Shown: positions 45,198 to 55,744, counted from the stretch's first letter. The stretch is 64,000 nt of DNA from Polaromonas sp. (GCF_030689685.1 NZ_JAUYEY010000031.1:94245-158244); one strand, 5' to 3'. The notes: generated by a model from the letters alone, not told the origin. Made by a program: numbers and translations.

Positions 45198-47795
45198 TCA
45201 GCCGCGCGCCGTCCCAAATCGGGGATCAAACGAGAAATAGAAACATGCGCCGGCGCCTTCCGCCGACTCCGCGCGTATGGTGCCGCCGTGTCGTTCCAGG
45301 ATGCGGTGTACCGTGGCCAGGCCGATGCCGCTGCCTTCGAACTCGGTCTCATGGTGCAGTCGGTGAAAGGGTTTGAACAGGCTGTCGATATAGGCCATGT
45401 CAAAACCTGCGCCGTTGTCGCGTATGAACAGCATCTTGCGCCCGCCCTCGCGGGCAGGTAAGGCGCCGAAGCTGATGCTGGCGTGGGCTGCGTTGCGCGA
45501 ATATTTCCAGGCGTTGGCGATCAGGTTTTCCAGGATGATGCGGGCGAACTTGCTGTCGCAGCGCACGCTGAGGCCGCTTTGTATCTCCACCGTGACCTGG
45601 CGCATGGGCTCACGCTGGCGCAGTTGGGCGACGACCTGCTCGGCCATGACGCTGAGATTTACCTGATCCAGCACCAGTTTGCCCTTGCTGGCGCGGGCCA
45701 GGGCCAGCAGGTCGTTGATCAGTTCATGCATGCGCACCACGTTGATACGCACCCGGTCAAACAGGCGCTCTTCTTCCTCGCTGAGCCGGCCCTTGAGCTG
45801 GCGCGCCAGCAGCACGCTGAAGCCTTCAATGCTGCGCAGCGGCGACTGCAGGTCGTGTGAGACGGAATAACCGAATGACTCCAGCTCGGCATTGGTCGCC
45901 TTGAGTTGGTCGGTGCGTTCGTTCACGCGTTGCTCCAGGGTGTCGTGCAGACGCTGAATCTCGCGGTCGCGGCGCAGTCGCACCAGCTCGGCGGTGATGC
46001 GGTTGGAAAAAATCTGCATCAACGCGTCGCGGTCAGTTGAGGCGGCTTGCGGCTTGCGCCAGAATGCGTTGGCGATGCCGATGGCACTTCCGTCCGCATC
46101 GCGCAGCGCAACGCCTGCATAGGCGTGGTAGCCGCCTTCCACCAAAAAGGGGTCTTGAGGAAACAACTCCTGAATGCTTTCGCCATAGACGCATAAACCG
46201 TCCCCGACGATAGCCATGTCGCAGGGGGTGCCGACCAGGTTGTATGTGATGTCGGGCTGATGCACGCCGTCCAGCATCATGGCCAGCGAACTCACGGTCT
46301 GGTCGGGGCCGGTTTCACCAACCATTACCAGGTCGGCAGCAATCGCCTGGCCCAGATGCTGCACCACCGAGCGGAAAAATGCTTCCCCGGTTTCCGCCGA
46401 CAGACCCTTGGCCATGTCGATCAGCAGGGCTTCGCGCCGTTTCTGCTCGCTGATGTTGATGGTAGAACTCAGGATGCAGGGCTCGCCGGCAATCTCGACG
46501 ATGACGGCCCACATCTGGCAGTCGATCATGCGGCCATTCTTGTGGCGCATCTGCGTCTGGCGGCTCAGGTGGCGCGTTGTGCTCAGCTCTTTAACAAACT
46601 GCACGCGGTCCTCATGGTTGCGCCAGACCCCCGTCTCCACCGAGGTGCGGCCTATCAGCTCGCTGGGCCTAAAGCCTTGCACCGAGTCCTCGGCGGCATT
46701 GACCGCCAGAAAGGTGCCGTCCGAGACCCGTGTGATGGCCATGTTGATGGGACTGAAGTCAAAGGCCTTGGAAAACAGTTCGGCCGACTGGCGTGCCGCT
46801 TGCCGGGTAAGGGTTTCGGCGGTGGCATCGGTGATGGTGGACACCACAATGCGCCCGTGCCCCATGCCTTCGATTTCGGTCGAGAGCAGAACGTGCAGTC
46901 GCCTGCCGTCCTTGGCACGCGCCTCCAGCGGCATGTTGATGGCACGGCCGGCCGCAGCCATCTGGCGTTGGAGGGCCTTGCGTTCCTCCGGGTCGCGCCA
47001 CAGGGGCGCGTCGGTACCGCCGATGAATTCCTCCCGCGTGTAGCCGTACAGGCGCTCAAAGGCCGGGTTGACGTCCAGCACCGTCATGTCTTCGAGCGCC
47101 TGCACAATGATGGCGGCGGGGCTGCTGCGGAAGATGCGACTTAAGCGGTCTTCACTCAGGCGTAGCTGGTTCTCGGCCTGTTCACGGCGTTGGAGGTCGG
47201 CGTGCTGCTCGCGCAATGCCAGCAGCACCACCTGGCGGCCGGCGTACACGCAGGCGGCGATGCCGACAAGCAGCATCACATGGGTCAGCCAGAACACCAG
47301 GTTGACATTGAAGTCTGGCCTGCCAAGCCAGCCCGACGCCTCGGCCCAGACCAGCAGGGCCAGCGTTGCCGCACTGAGCACGACGGTTATCACCAGCGAC
47401 TTTTTCCCTAGCATCATGCCGGCGACCACCACCGCACCGGCAAAGCCCATCACCATGGCGCTGCGCGTGGATCCGTAGGCAATGATGCTGGCCGCAGAGC
47501 AGGCGATCATGGAAAAAACCAGCACCTGGCTGGCCAGCACATGCCGGCCGCGCACCAGCAAGAGGTAGGTCAGACCGGTGAAAGTGATCGCCGCCGCCGC
47601 AATACCGAGCTGCAGGTACGCGCTGGTATGAATGACGGACACCCCGAACACCAGCATCACAGTCAGCCCCCCCGCCATCAGCACCTGCAGGATCAGCAAC
47701 GCCCCCAGCAACGACCGCAGGCCGCGTATCGGCCCTTTCTCGGTCAGGTGTGCATCAAGCAGGTAGGCAGATTCTGGCGGGGAGGTATGGGGCAT
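45198..47795 (-). CDS. Membrane PAS/GAF sensor histidine kinase
   Basis: An 865-residue kinase. Residues 25-205 hold about six membrane helices. A coiled linker leads to PAS 1 (about 215-330, with VNPAFERLYGYTREEFIG) and PAS 2 (about 340-465, with GRTSVETGVWRNHEDRV), then a GAF-like domain (470-620). HisKA is near 645-715 with the phospho-accepting His in FGYSVSHDLQSPLRSIEGFS, the bacteriophytochrome-like type. The HATPase domain has NLIANAWKYS, DNGAGFD, FKPFHRLH and GSGIGLATVHRI. No receiver domain or response regulator gene is adjacent, so it is an orphan kinase. The signal is unknown. Confidence 0.93.
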   Translation of the reverse strand: MPHTSPPESAYLLDAHLTEKGPIRGLRSLLGALLILQVLMAGGLTVMLVFGVSVIHTSAYLQLGIAAAAITFTGLTYLLLVRGRHVLASQVLVFSMIACSAASIIAYGSTRSAMVMGFAGAVVVAGMMLGKKSLVITVVLSAATLALLVWAEASGWLGRPDFNVNLVFWLTHVMLLVGIAACVYAGRQVVLLALREQHADLQRREQAENQLRLSEDRLSRIFRSSPAAIIVQALEDMTVLDVNPAFERLYGYTREEFIGGTDAPLWRDPEERKALQRQMAAAGRAINMPLEARAKDGRRLHVLLSTEIEGMGHGRIVVSTITDATAETLTRQAARQSAELFSKAFDFSPINMAITRVSDGTFLAVNAAEDSVQGFRPSELIGRTSVETGVWRNHEDRVQFVKELSTTRHLSRQTQMRHKNGRMIDCQMWAVIVEIAGEPCILSSTINISEQKRREALLIDMAKGLSAETGEAFFRSVVQHLGQAIAADLVMVGETGPDQTVSSLAMMLDGVHQPDITYNLVGTPCDMAIVGDGLCVYGESIQELFPQDPFLVEGGYHAYAGVALRDADGSAIGIANAFWRKPQAASTDRDALMQIFSNRITAELVRLRRDREIQRLHDTLEQRVNERTDQLKATNAELESFGYSVSHDLQSPLRSIEGFSVLLARQLKGRLSEEEERLFDRVRINVVRMHELINDLLALARASKGKLVLDQVNLSVMAEQVVAQLRQREPMRQVTVEIQSGLSVRCDSKFARIILENLIANAWKYSRNAAHASISFGALPAREGGRKMLFIRDNGAGFDMAYIDSLFKPFHRLHHETEFEGSGIGLATVHRILERHGGTIRAESAEGAGACFYFSFDPRFGTARG

Positions 47796-47872
47796 GGCAG
47801 TGTGGGCTCAGTCAATACTAAAGCAAGGCATTGCGCCCGGCTGGATTTTTCTACCCGGAACCCGCCGGTTTT

Positions 47873-48769
47873 CTAACCCAGAGCCACTGGCCGATCGGGC
47901 TCGCTGACCCAATCGCTCCAGCTACCGGCGTACAGGCCGCTGCGGCCCAGGCCCGAGATCTCCATGGCGACCAGGTTGGGCAAGGCGCTGACGCCGCTGC
48001 CGCAGTGGTGCACCACGCTGGCCGGGTCCCGCCCGCCTAACAAAGCGTCAAACTCGGCGCGCAGTTCGGCGGCAGGCTTGAACTTGCCGTCTGCGCCCAT
48101 GTTTTGGCCGAAAAAGCGGTTCAGCGCGCCGGGGATGTGGCCGGCTACCGGGTCCAGCGGCTCGACCTCACCGCGAAAGCGGGCCGGGGCGCGGGCGTCG
48201 ATCAGGGTGTGGGTTGGCCGCCCAAGCTGGCGCGACACCTGGCCAGCATCGACCAGCGTGGCGCGTTCGGGGCCGAGCTCGAAGTTGGACTGGAAGTGCG
48301 AGGCCTCTTCGCCGCTGGCGACGGCACCGCCGGCCGCCTGCCAGGCCTGCAGTCCGCCGTCGAGGATGGCCACGCCTTCGTGGCCGGCCCACTTGAGCAT
48401 CCACCACAGGCGGCCGCAGTAGTTGGCGCCGTTGCGGTCATACACCACGGCCTGCAGGGTGTTGGCAAAACCGACGCTGGACAGCCAGGTCGCAAATTTT
48501 TCGCGATTCGGCAGCGGATGCCGCCCACCGGACGCTGGCTGGTCGGCGCCGCCAGCGGTGACCACGCCGTGGGCGCCGGGCACGCCATGCCTGGCGCTCA
48601 GGTCGGTGTCGAGGTTGGCATACACCGCGCCCGGAAGATGGGCCAGCAGGTACTGGTCTTTGCCAGCATGCGGCTGCATCAGGTCAAAGCTGCAGTCAAA
48701 AATCCGCAAAGGCTTGGCGTCGGCCATCAGCGCCTGCAGTTGTTCGGCAGAGATCAGGGTGGTGTACAT
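47873..48769 (-). CDS. sseA: Sulfurtransferase, 3-mercaptopyruvate type (SseA-like)
   Basis: A 298-residue tandem-rhodanese enzyme starting at ATG 48769. The inactive N-terminal rhodanese domain has LRIFDCSFDL and AHLPGAVYANLDTDLSA. The active domain ends with the loop HHCGSGVSALPNL: Cys-Gly-Ser-Gly-Val as in 3-mercaptopyruvate sulfurtransferases rather than the CRKGVT of thiosulfate enzymes. The known role of the family is sulfur transfer from 3-mercaptopyruvate to cyanide or thiols. It is a single gene; its upstream neighbour is the DMT gene. Confidence 0.88.
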   Translation of the reverse strand: MYTTLISAEQLQALMADAKPLRIFDCSFDLMQPHAGKDQYLLAHLPGAVYANLDTDLSARHGVPGAHGVVTAGGADQPASGGRHPLPNREKFATWLSSVGFANTLQAVVYDRNGANYCGRLWWMLKWAGHEGVAILDGGLQAWQAAGGAVASGEEASHFQSNFELGPERATLVDAGQVSRQLGRPTHTLIDARAPARFRGEVEPLDPVAGHIPGALNRFFGQNMGADGKFKPAAELRAEFDALLGGRDPASVVHHCGSGVSALPNLVAMEISGLGRSGLYAGSWSDWVSEPDRPVALG

Positions 48770-48903
48770 AACTGTGCCTTCAAAAGAAAGAGGCGCTGGC
48801 GTCAGCCGGGGCCGGTCGTGCGGAGTCAAGTATGGCGCGCCGCAGCGGGCAAGGGCAAGTGAATTGACTGCGGCGCATGTGGAACAAGGACGAAAATCGG
48901 CGC

Positions 48904-49845
48904 TCAGTGCTCTTCAGCGGGCGCGCCGGGCGCGGCACGGGCACGCAGCACAGTGGCCGCGATGCCGCTGACCATGATCAGGCCCATGCCGGTCCAGCCG
49001 ATCAGCGGTAGCTGCTCGCCGAACAGCAGCAGGCTGTAAATCGCGCCGAAGACGATGCCCGAATACTGCAGGTTGGCGACCACCAGCGTGGCGCTGCGGG
49101 TTTTGGCGCGGGTGTAAGCCCGAGTCATGCAGAGCTGCCCCAGCGAAGCCAGCACGCCCAGCGGGATCAGCCAGAGCGCCGGCTTCCAGTGCCATTCGGA
49201 AACGCCTGCGACGCCCATGGCCAGAGCGCCAGCCACGGCCGAACCCACGGCGAAATAAAACACGGTTCGGGTCTCGGGCTCGCCGACACGCGCCAGCGCC
49301 ATCACCTGCATGTAGGCAAATGCCGCCAGCAGGCCGGACATCAGGCCGACCAGGCCGGCAAAGGCCTGGTTTTGATCGATGGTGGGGCGCAGCATCATGA
49401 TGACGCCGATGAAACCTGTGACCACCGTAAGCACCAGCGGACCCTGGCTGAATGTTATCCCTACGCTTGTCGCTTCTCTAGCCACGCGGTCGCCGCGCGC
49501 AGGCAGCAAGCCCATCAGCAGCGCGCCGCCGACCAGAAAGGCCGCAATCCAGACGCTGCTCATGTAGTTCAGGGTCATGGCGGTGGCCAGCGGCAGATGG
49601 GCAATCGCGTAAAACCAGGCGCCCAGCGAGATCACGCCGACCAGGCTGCGCCACATGTGCATGCCCGCGTAACGCGTGGCCAGTGTGATGCCGCGCGAGC
49701 GGGCCAGTGCCCACATGAAAAACATGCCCAGCAGGCCGCGGTAAAAAACCAGCTCGGCGCTGTTGAAATACTCCGAGGCAAACTTGACGCAGACCGCCAT
49801 GGTCGCAAAGAAAAAGGCGGCGGCTACCATCCATAAGGCTTGCAT
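48904..49845 (-). CDS. EamA/DMT-family transporter
   Basis: A 313-residue protein with ten predicted helices and two EamA domains (about 5-130 and 155-295). The N-terminal MQALWMVAAAFFFATMAVCVKFA and YFNSAELVFYRGLLGM match the group of DMT exporters often near amino-acid or nucleoside genes. The substrate is unknown. It is not closely related to the other DMT protein of this window by eye. Repeat-like sequence follows its start (49871-49924). Confidence 0.9.
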   Translation of the reverse strand: MQALWMVAAAFFFATMAVCVKFASEYFNSAELVFYRGLLGMFFMWALARSRGITLATRYAGMHMWRSLVGVISLGAWFYAIAHLPLATAMTLNYMSSVWIAAFLVGGALLMGLLPARGDRVAREATSVGITFSQGPLVLTVVTGFIGVIMMLRPTIDQNQAFAGLVGLMSGLLAAFAYMQVMALARVGEPETRTVFYFAVGSAVAGALAMGVAGVSEWHWKPALWLIPLGVLASLGQLCMTRAYTRAKTRSATLVVANLQYSGIVFGAIYSLLLFGEQLPLIGWTGMGLIMVSGIAATVLRARAAPGAPAEEH

Positions 49846-49945
49846 CGTTGTCCTGGTTTTATAGGTAAAAAATGGCCTCAGCCCATACCAGTCGGGCGTG
49901 AGCAGCTATCAAATCAGTAGTAGCAGGCGGTGCCAGAATGCGGCT

Positions 49946-51064
49946 TCACAGCATCTGCGTGGTTTTGCTGGCGCCCATCTCGCGCCGGTACCACTCGTGA
50001 AAATGCTGCATGCCGTCTTCCATCGGGCTCTGGTAAGGGCCAAACTCGTTGTCTCCGCGCTGCATCAGGGCCTTGCGCCCGGCGTCCATGCTGAGCGCAA
50101 TTTCGTCGTCCTCGACGCAGGTCTCCATATAGGCGGCCTGCTGCGCATCCATGAACTCGCGTTCGAAGGCACAGATTTCCTCGGGGTAGAAAAACTCCAC
50201 CACGTTGAGGGTTTTGTCGGGCCCCTGCGGGTGCAGGGTGCTGACCACCAGCGCGTGCGGATACCACTCGACCATCACATTCGGGTAGTAGGTCAGCCAG
50301 ATTGCGCCGTATTTGGGCGGTACGCCGTGCCGGTATTGCAGCACCACGTCGTGCCATTTTTTGTAGATGTCGGTGCCGGGCTTGCCGAGTTTGTCGGAGA
50401 CGCCGACGATTTGCACCGAATAATTGGGCGTCAGCTCCCAGCGCAGGTCATCGGTGGTCACAAAAGCGCCCAGGCCCGGGTGATAGGGGCCGACGTGGTA
50501 GTCCTCCAGATACACCTCGATGAAGGTCTTCCAGTTGTAGTTGCACTCGTGCAGGTGAACCCGGTCCAGCTGGTAGCCTGAAAAATCAAGATCCGGCATG
50601 GCGCCCAGTGGCGCCATCTCGGCGGCAATGTCGCGGCCGTTGTCTTCAAACACCAGGCCGTTCCAGCTGCTGGTTGTGTAGCGGTTCAGGTTCAGGCAGG
50701 GATCAACCTCGAAGTGCGGCGCGCCAATCAGCTCGCCGGTGGTGTTGTAAGTCCAGCGGTGCAATGGGCAGACAATGGTGCTGCCGGTGTTGCCGCGGCC
50801 TTGCAGCATGGTGGACTGGCGGTGCCGGCAGACATTGGAGATCAGTTCGACGCCGCCGGCATTGCGCACCAGCGCGCGGCCGCCGAGCTCCTGCGGCAGC
50901 GCATAGTAGTCGCCCAAATTCGGCACCGACAGCTCGTGCCCCACATAACGCGGACCGCGGGCAAACAGCTTTTGCTGCTCCCGCTGGTAGAGGCCGGCAT
51001 CAAAGTAGCTGGAGATCGGGAGCTGGCTGGTGGCCTGCAGGAGACGGAGGCTTAGATCAGACAT
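49946..51064 (-). CDS. Rieske non-heme iron ring-hydroxylating oxygenase, alpha subunit
   Basis: A 372-residue protein starting at ATG 51064 (MSDLSLRLLQ). The Rieske cluster ligands are in NVCRHRQSTM (near residue 79) and STIVCPLHRWTYN (near 98). The catalytic iron site is in the SRPBCC domain: NWKTFIEVYLEDYHVGPYHPG (Glu/Asp and two His near 178-195). The layout resembles choline/carnitine or aromatic monooxygenase alpha subunits of the short type. No reductase or ferredoxin gene is next to it, so the substrate and partner are unknown. Confidence 0.88.
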   Translation of the reverse strand: MSDLSLRLLQATSQLPISSYFDAGLYQREQQKLFARGPRYVGHELSVPNLGDYYALPQELGGRALVRNAGGVELISNVCRHRQSTMLQGRGNTGSTIVCPLHRWTYNTTGELIGAPHFEVDPCLNLNRYTTSSWNGLVFEDNGRDIAAEMAPLGAMPDLDFSGYQLDRVHLHECNYNWKTFIEVYLEDYHVGPYHPGLGAFVTTDDLRWELTPNYSVQIVGVSDKLGKPGTDIYKKWHDVVLQYRHGVPPKYGAIWLTYYPNVMVEWYPHALVVSTLHPQGPDKTLNVVEFFYPEEICAFEREFMDAQQAAYMETCVEDDEIALSMDAGRKALMQRGDNEFGPYQSPMEDGMQHFHEWYRREMGASKTTQML

Positions 51065-51284
51065 GCATTTGCCGGAACCGGCGATCAAGTGCAACACTGC
51101 ACTGTAGGGTAGAGGGACAGGCAGGCAGCCTGCACTAAGGCGGGGCTGCGAGGACGAAAACCGCCTTTGATTGTAGCCTGCCCCTTGTGGGGCGGCGTGC
51201 GGCAATGGGCAAGGCACCGCTTGGCGCGGCCGCAAACAGGGGGGACTTTAGAACGGCCTAAAATCAGTGCACTCAAGAAATACC

Positions 51285-51524
51285 ATGGCCAAAACTTCTT
51301 CCGCTTCCCTCCCACCCAGCCCCGCCAGTTATGAAGCTGCGCTCGAAGAGCTCGAAGCCCTGGTAGCTCGGCTCGAATCGGGCCAACTGCCACTGGACCA
51401 GTTGCTCACCGGCTACCAGCGCGGCGCCGAACTGCTCAAGTTCTGCCGCAGCAAGCTTGAGGCTGTGGAAGGCCAGATCAAGGTGCTGGAAGGCACAGAG
51501 CTCAAGCCCTGGAACCAAGAGTAA
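51285..51524 (+). CDS. xseB: Exodeoxyribonuclease VII small subunit
   Basis: A 79-residue protein with the XseB core [55 protein letters not shown] helical hairpin. The family length is about 80. It starts at ATG 51285. It is followed by ispA and dxs, the usual xseB-ispA-dxs order of proteobacteria. Confidence 0.95.
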   Translation: MAKTSSASLPPSPASYEAALEELEALVARLESGQLPLDQLLTGYQRGAELLKFCRSKLEAVEGQIKVLEGTELKPWNQE

Positions 51525-51531
51525 GCATCCA

Positions 51532-52446
51532 TTGACTGACCACCGACCCTCTTTTGCACTGGGCGCCTGGAGCGCCCGACAACTCGCCGACGTAGAACAG
51601 GCTTTGAAGCGCTGGGTGGCACCGCCGGTGCCGGTGCCGGCGCCGGCCGGGCTCGGTGACGCCATGCGTTACGCCGTGCTCGACGGAGGCAAGCGTCTGC
51701 GGCCGCTGTTGGTCATGGCCGCCTGCGATGCGGTAGACGGCAGTTCGGCCGCCGCCCTGCGCGTGGCCTGCGCGGTCGAGCTGATCCACGCCTATTCGCT
51801 GGTCCACGACGACCTGCCCTGTATGGACAACGACATCCTGCGGCGCGGCAAACCGACAGTGCATGTCAAATTCGGCGAGGCCCAGGCGCTGCTGGCCGGC
51901 GATGCGCTGCAGGCGCTGGCGTTCGAACTCTTGACACCGGATGACGGCTCGGTCGATGCCGCGACCCAGGCGGCGTTGTGCCGCATGCTGGCGCAGGCCG
52001 CTGGCTACCAGGGCATGGCCGGTGGCCAGGCGATTGACCTGGCCAGCGTTGGCAAGGCGCTGTCGTCGGAGCAACTGCATGACATGCACCGCCTGAAAAC
52101 TGGCGCTTTGCTGCAGGCCAGCGTGATGATGGGCGCGGCCTGCGGCGCTCTCACACCGGCAGCGCAAAATGCGCTGCGCGATTACGGCGCGGCCGTTGGC
52201 CTGGCCTTCCAGGTGGTCGATGACATCCTTGACGTGACGGCCGATTCCGCCACGCTCGGCAAGACGGCCGGCAAGGACGCGGCGCAGGAAAAGCCCACCT
52301 TTGTCTCGCTGATGGGGCTGCGGGCCTCACGCAATTACGCGCAGGAGCTGCTTTCGCAGGCGCACCACAGCCTCAAGGTCAGCGAGCTCAAGCACACGGA
52401 CGCGCTCAGCGCGCTGGCCGACATGCTGGTCAACCGCAGGACGTGA
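51532..52446 (+). CDS. ispA: Farnesyl diphosphate synthase
   Basis: A 304-residue trans-prenyltransferase that makes C15 diphosphate from IPP and DMAPP. The first aspartate-rich motif is VHDDLPCMDNDILRRGKPT (DDxxxxD near residue 88), the second FQVVDDILDVTADSATLGK (near 228). The start is assigned to TTG 51532 (LTDHRPSFALG), eight bases after xseB; no ATG is available before the conserved GKRLRP region, and an ATG at 51457 would sit inside xseB. The start is therefore uncertain by about 25 codons. Confidence 0.93.
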   Translation: MTDHRPSFALGAWSARQLADVEQALKRWVAPPVPVPAPAGLGDAMRYAVLDGGKRLRPLLVMAACDAVDGSSAAALRVACAVELIHAYSLVHDDLPCMDNDILRRGKPTVHVKFGEAQALLAGDALQALAFELLTPDDGSVDAATQAALCRMLAQAAGYQGMAGGQAIDLASVGKALSSEQLHDMHRLKTGALLQASVMMGAACGALTPAAQNALRDYGAAVGLAFQVVDDILDVTADSATLGKTAGKDAAQEKPTFVSLMGLRASRNYAQELLSQAHHSLKVSELKHTDALSALADMLVNRRT

Positions 52447-52504
52447 GCGGATAGCCGGAAAACAGGGATGAGGCGCACGGCGCCAAATAACAAGGCACAC
52501 CACG

Positions 52505-54412
52505 ATGTACCCACTGCTAGAAACCATCAACCGCCCCGCAGACCTGCGGCTGCTGCCGCGCGCCCAGCTCAAGACGCTGGCCGACGAACTGCGCAACTAT
52601 GTGCTGCACAGCGTTTCGCAAACCGGCGGGCATTTGAGCTCTAACCTGGGCACGGTCGAACTCACCGTGGCCCTGCATTACGTCTTCAACACGCCGGACG
52701 ATCGGCTGGTCTGGGATGTCGGCCACCAAACCTACCCGCACAAGATACTGACCGGACGGCGCGAGCGCATGGGCAGCCTGCGCCAGCTGGGCGGCCTCAG
52801 CGGGTTTCCGCGCCGCGACGAAAGCGAGTACGACACCTTCGGCACCGCGCATTCGTCCACCTCGATATCGGCGGCGCTGGGCATGGCGATGGCGGCCAAA
52901 CAAAAGGGCGAGGACCGGCATGCGGTCGCCATCATTGGCGACGGCGCCATGAGCGCCGGCATGGCTTTCGAGGCGATGAACAACGCCGGTGTCTGCGACT
53001 GCAAGCTGCTGGTGGTGCTCAACGACAACGACATGAGCATCAGCCCGCCGGTGGGCGCGCTGAACCGTTACCTGGCGCAGTTGATGAGCGGGCAGTTTTA
53101 TGCCTCGGCCAAAAATGTCGGCAAGCAGGTGCTCAAGGTGGCGCCGCCGCTGTTCGAGCTGGCCAAGCGGCTGGAGACCCATGCCAAGGGCATGGTGGTG
53201 CCGGCCACCTTGTTCGAGAATTTCGGCTTCAACTACATCGGACCGATTGACGGCCACGATCTGGAGTCGCTGATCCCGACGCTGGAAAACATCAAACACC
53301 TGATGGACAAGGGTGAGGGCCCGCAGTTTCTGCATGTGGTGACCAAAAAAGGCCAGGGCTACAAGCTGGCCGAGGCCGACCCGGTGGCCTACCATGGGCC
53401 CGGCAAGTTTGACCCGGCCATGGGTTTGCAAAAATCAAGCGCACCCGCCAAGCAGACCTTCACCCAGGTGTTTGGCCACTGGCTGTGCGACATGGCGGAA
53501 AAAGACAGTCGACTGGTTGGCATCACGCCGGCCATGCGCGAGGGCTCGGGCATGGTCGAGTTTCACCGGCGTTTTCCCGAGCGTTATTACGACGTCGGCA
53601 TCGCCGAGCAGCACGCGGTGACCTTCGCGGCTGGCATGGCCTGCGAGGGCCTGAAACCGGTGGTGGCGATTTATTCAACATTTTTGCAGCGCGCTTATGA
53701 CCAGCTGATTCACGACGTGGCGCTGCAAAATCTGCCAGTGGTGTTTGCGCTGGACCGCGCCGGCCTGGTCGGTGCCGATGGCGCGACCCATGCCGGGGCC
53801 TACGATATCCCTTACCTGCGCTGTATCCCCAACATGAGTGTCGCCTGCCCGGCCGACGAGAACGAATGCCGCATGCTGCTCAGCAGCGCGTATGCGCAGA
53901 ACCATCCCGTGGCCGTGCGTTATCCGCGCGGCGCTGGTGCCGGTGTGGCGACACAGGCCAACCTGGATGCGCTGCCTTTCGGTAAGGGCGAGATACGCCG
54001 CCAGGGCGGGGGCCTGGCCATCCTGGCCTTCGGCACGCTGCTGTATCCGGCGCTGCAGGCGGCGCAGAAGCTGGGTGCGACCGTGGTCAACATGCGCTGG
54101 GCCAAACCGCTGGACCTGGAGCTGCTGCTGCAGGTCGCCGCCGGTCACGAAGCGCTGGTCACGATTGAAGAAGGCGCGGTGATGGGCGGCGCCGGCAGCG
54201 CTGTCGCCGAGGCGCTGGCCGAAGCGGGTATCGGCAAACCTTTGCTGCAACTGGGCTTGCGCGATGAATTCACCGAACATGGTGATCCGGCCAAGCTGCT
54301 GGCCCAGCAAGGCCTGGATGCAGCGGGCATTGAACGGGCTATCACTGCGCGTTTTGCCAGCATGCTCGCAGCGGCCAGGGCAGCCAAGCCGGTGCTCAAG
54401 TCGGTGGGTTAA
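52505..54412 (+). CDS. dxs: 1-deoxy-D-xylulose-5-phosphate synthase
   Basis: A 635-residue TPP enzyme, first step of the MEP isoprenoid pathway (pyruvate + glyceraldehyde 3-phosphate). The N-terminal TPP motif is [21 protein letters not shown] (near residue 145), the conserved His in [12 protein letters not shown] near 78, and the transketolase pyrimidine-binding part in [20 protein letters not shown] (near 362). The length is normal. It is in line with xseB and ispA, which use the same pathway for isoprenoid chains. Confidence 0.97.
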   Translation: MYPLLETINRPADLRLLPRAQLKTLADELRNYVLHSVSQTGGHLSSNLGTVELTVALHYVFNTPDDRLVWDVGHQTYPHKILTGRRERMGSLRQLGGLSGFPRRDESEYDTFGTAHSSTSISAALGMAMAAKQKGEDRHAVAIIGDGAMSAGMAFEAMNNAGVCDCKLLVVLNDNDMSISPPVGALNRYLAQLMSGQFYASAKNVGKQVLKVAPPLFELAKRLETHAKGMVVPATLFENFGFNYIGPIDGHDLESLIPTLENIKHLMDKGEGPQFLHVVTKKGQGYKLAEADPVAYHGPGKFDPAMGLQKSSAPAKQTFTQVFGHWLCDMAEKDSRLVGITPAMREGSGMVEFHRRFPERYYDVGIAEQHAVTFAAGMACEGLKPVVAIYSTFLQRAYDQLIHDVALQNLPVVFALDRAGLVGADGATHAGAYDIPYLRCIPNMSVACPADENECRMLLSSAYAQNHPVAVRYPRGAGAGVATQANLDALPFGKGEIRRQGGGLAILAFGTLLYPALQAAQKLGATVVNMRWAKPLDLELLLQVAAGHEALVTIEEGAVMGGAGSAVAEALAEAGIGKPLLQLGLRDEFTEHGDPAKLLAQQGLDAAGIERAITARFASMLAAARAAKPVLKSVG

Positions 54413-54445
54413 CCCGCACGGTCGGGGTCAGTGACCTGATGTGAG

Positions 54446-54465
54446 TTCACGGGAAAACCCGTGAA
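54446..54465. terminator. Hairpin after dxs
   Basis: TTCACGGG-aaaa-CCCGTGAA, 34 bp after the dxs stop. No T tract follows, so it may be an RNA-stability hairpin rather than a terminator. Confidence 0.45.
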
Positions 54466-54485
54466 AGTGCGCGGCGCGAGGTTTT

Positions 54486-54491
54486 TACAAT
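54486..54491 (+). promoter_or_regulatory. -10-like TACAAT before the first tandem TRAP receptor
   Basis: The context GAGGTTTTTACAATCAGGGCA is closely matched before the second receptor gene (TACAAT at 55739), so the promoter region was duplicated with the gene. Confidence 0.5.
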
Positions 54492-54568
54492 CAGGGCAAG
54501 GCGGCGCAAGCATGCCATGCCGTGATCGCGGCCCCCCGCAGGCCGGTTTTCCCCTTTCGGAGTGTTCC

Positions 54569-55648
54569 ATGAATCGTCGCGCCCTGATCAGACATGCCGG
54601 TATCGCCGGCGTGCTTGCGGCCGGCGTTGCGCCCGCCGTGTTTGCGCAGGCGTCCATCCGCTGGCGCCTGGCATCAAGCTTTCCCCAGTCGCTGGACACC
54701 ATTTATGGCGCGGCCGAAAGTTTTGCCCAGCACGTGAGGACGGTGTCGGGCGGCAAGTTTGACATATCTGTGTATGCGGCCGGTGAGCTGATGCCCGCCT
54801 TCGACGTGGTGGATAACGTGCGGCGGGGCTCCATTGAAGCGGCGCATACCGCCCCCTATTATTTTGCGGACAAGGATGAAACCTTTGCCATCGGCGGCGC
54901 GATTCCCTTTGGCTTGAACAGCCGGCAGATGAGTGCCTGGACCTTTGAGGGCAACGGCCTGAAGTTGATGCGCGAGTTTTATGCCGGCTACAACATCATC
55001 AACTTCGCCTGCGGCAACACCGGCGCGCAGATGGGCGGCTGGTTCCGCAAGGAAATCCGCTCACTTGCGGACCTGAAGGGCCTGAAATTTCGCGTCGGTG
55101 GTTTTACTGGCCAGGTCATCGAGCGGCTGGGCGCGCTGCCGCAAAACCTGCCGGGCGGCGATATTTACCAGGCACTGGAACAGCGCGCCATCGACGCTGC
55201 CGAATGGATAGGACCCTACGACGACCAGAAGCTGGGCTTCAACAAGGTTGCACCCAACTATTACTACCCCGGCTGGTGGGAAGGCGGCCTGCAGCTAGAC
55301 CTGTACATCAACCAAAAAGCCTATGAGGCGCTGAGCACGGCCAACAAAGCGGTCGTGAAAATCGCAAGCGCCGCGGCGCATGTGGAGATGCAGGCCAAAT
55401 ACGATGCCAGAAACCCGACGGCGCTCAAGCAATTGGTCGGGGCGGGCGCCAGACTCAGGCCTTTCCCTGCGGATCTCATGAACGCCGCATTCAAGGAATC
55501 CATGCAGCTCTACAGCGAGCTGTCGGCCAGCAACAAGAACTGGCGCAAGGTCTACAGCGACTACGCCAGGTTTCGTGGCGACCAGAACCTCTGGTTCCGT
55601 TTCGCCGAGTCCACGTTTGACCGCTTCCTGCAAAGCCAGAAACTCTGA
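54569..55648 (+). CDS. TRAP transporter substrate-binding protein DctP, first tandem copy
   Basis: A 359-residue periplasmic receptor starting at ATG 54569 (MNRRALIRHAGIAGVLAAG). The signal peptide ends near AVFAQ and has a twin-arginine-like pair. The mature part begins IRWRLASSFPQSLDTIYGAAES. The ligand-clamping region KFRVGGFTGQVIERLG and the loop WIGPYDDQKLGFNKVAPNYYYPGWWEGG are typical of TRAP receptors for C4- or keto-acids (TakP-like). A close paralogue follows. Both face a dctQM pair on the other strand, the probable membrane partner. Confidence 0.92.
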   Translation: MNRRALIRHAGIAGVLAAGVAPAVFAQASIRWRLASSFPQSLDTIYGAAESFAQHVRTVSGGKFDISVYAAGELMPAFDVVDNVRRGSIEAAHTAPYYFADKDETFAIGGAIPFGLNSRQMSAWTFEGNGLKLMREFYAGYNIINFACGNTGAQMGGWFRKEIRSLADLKGLKFRVGGFTGQVIERLGALPQNLPGGDIYQALEQRAIDAAEWIGPYDDQKLGFNKVAPNYYYPGWWEGGLQLDLYINQKAYEALSTANKAVVKIASAAAHVEMQAKYDARNPTALKQLVGAGARLRPFPADLMNAAFKESMQLYSELSASNKNWRKVYSDYARFRGDQNLWFRFAESTFDRFLQSQKL

Positions 55649-55738
55649 AAGCGGCGGGACTGACAACTGGCTGACTGGGTCGTCGAAGCACGATTTTGCG
55701 CAGGGAAAACCCGCCCTTGGCCCGCGAAAAGCGAGTTT

Positions 55739-55744
55739 TACAAT
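55739..55744 (+). promoter_or_regulatory. -10-like TACAAT before the second tandem TRAP receptor
   Basis: In the context GCGAGTTTTACAATCGGGCA, matching the site at 54486. Confidence 0.5.

Noticed and set aside
54446..54465. Rho-independent terminator of dxs
   Set aside because: A good stem but no T tract; kept as a hairpin at low confidence.
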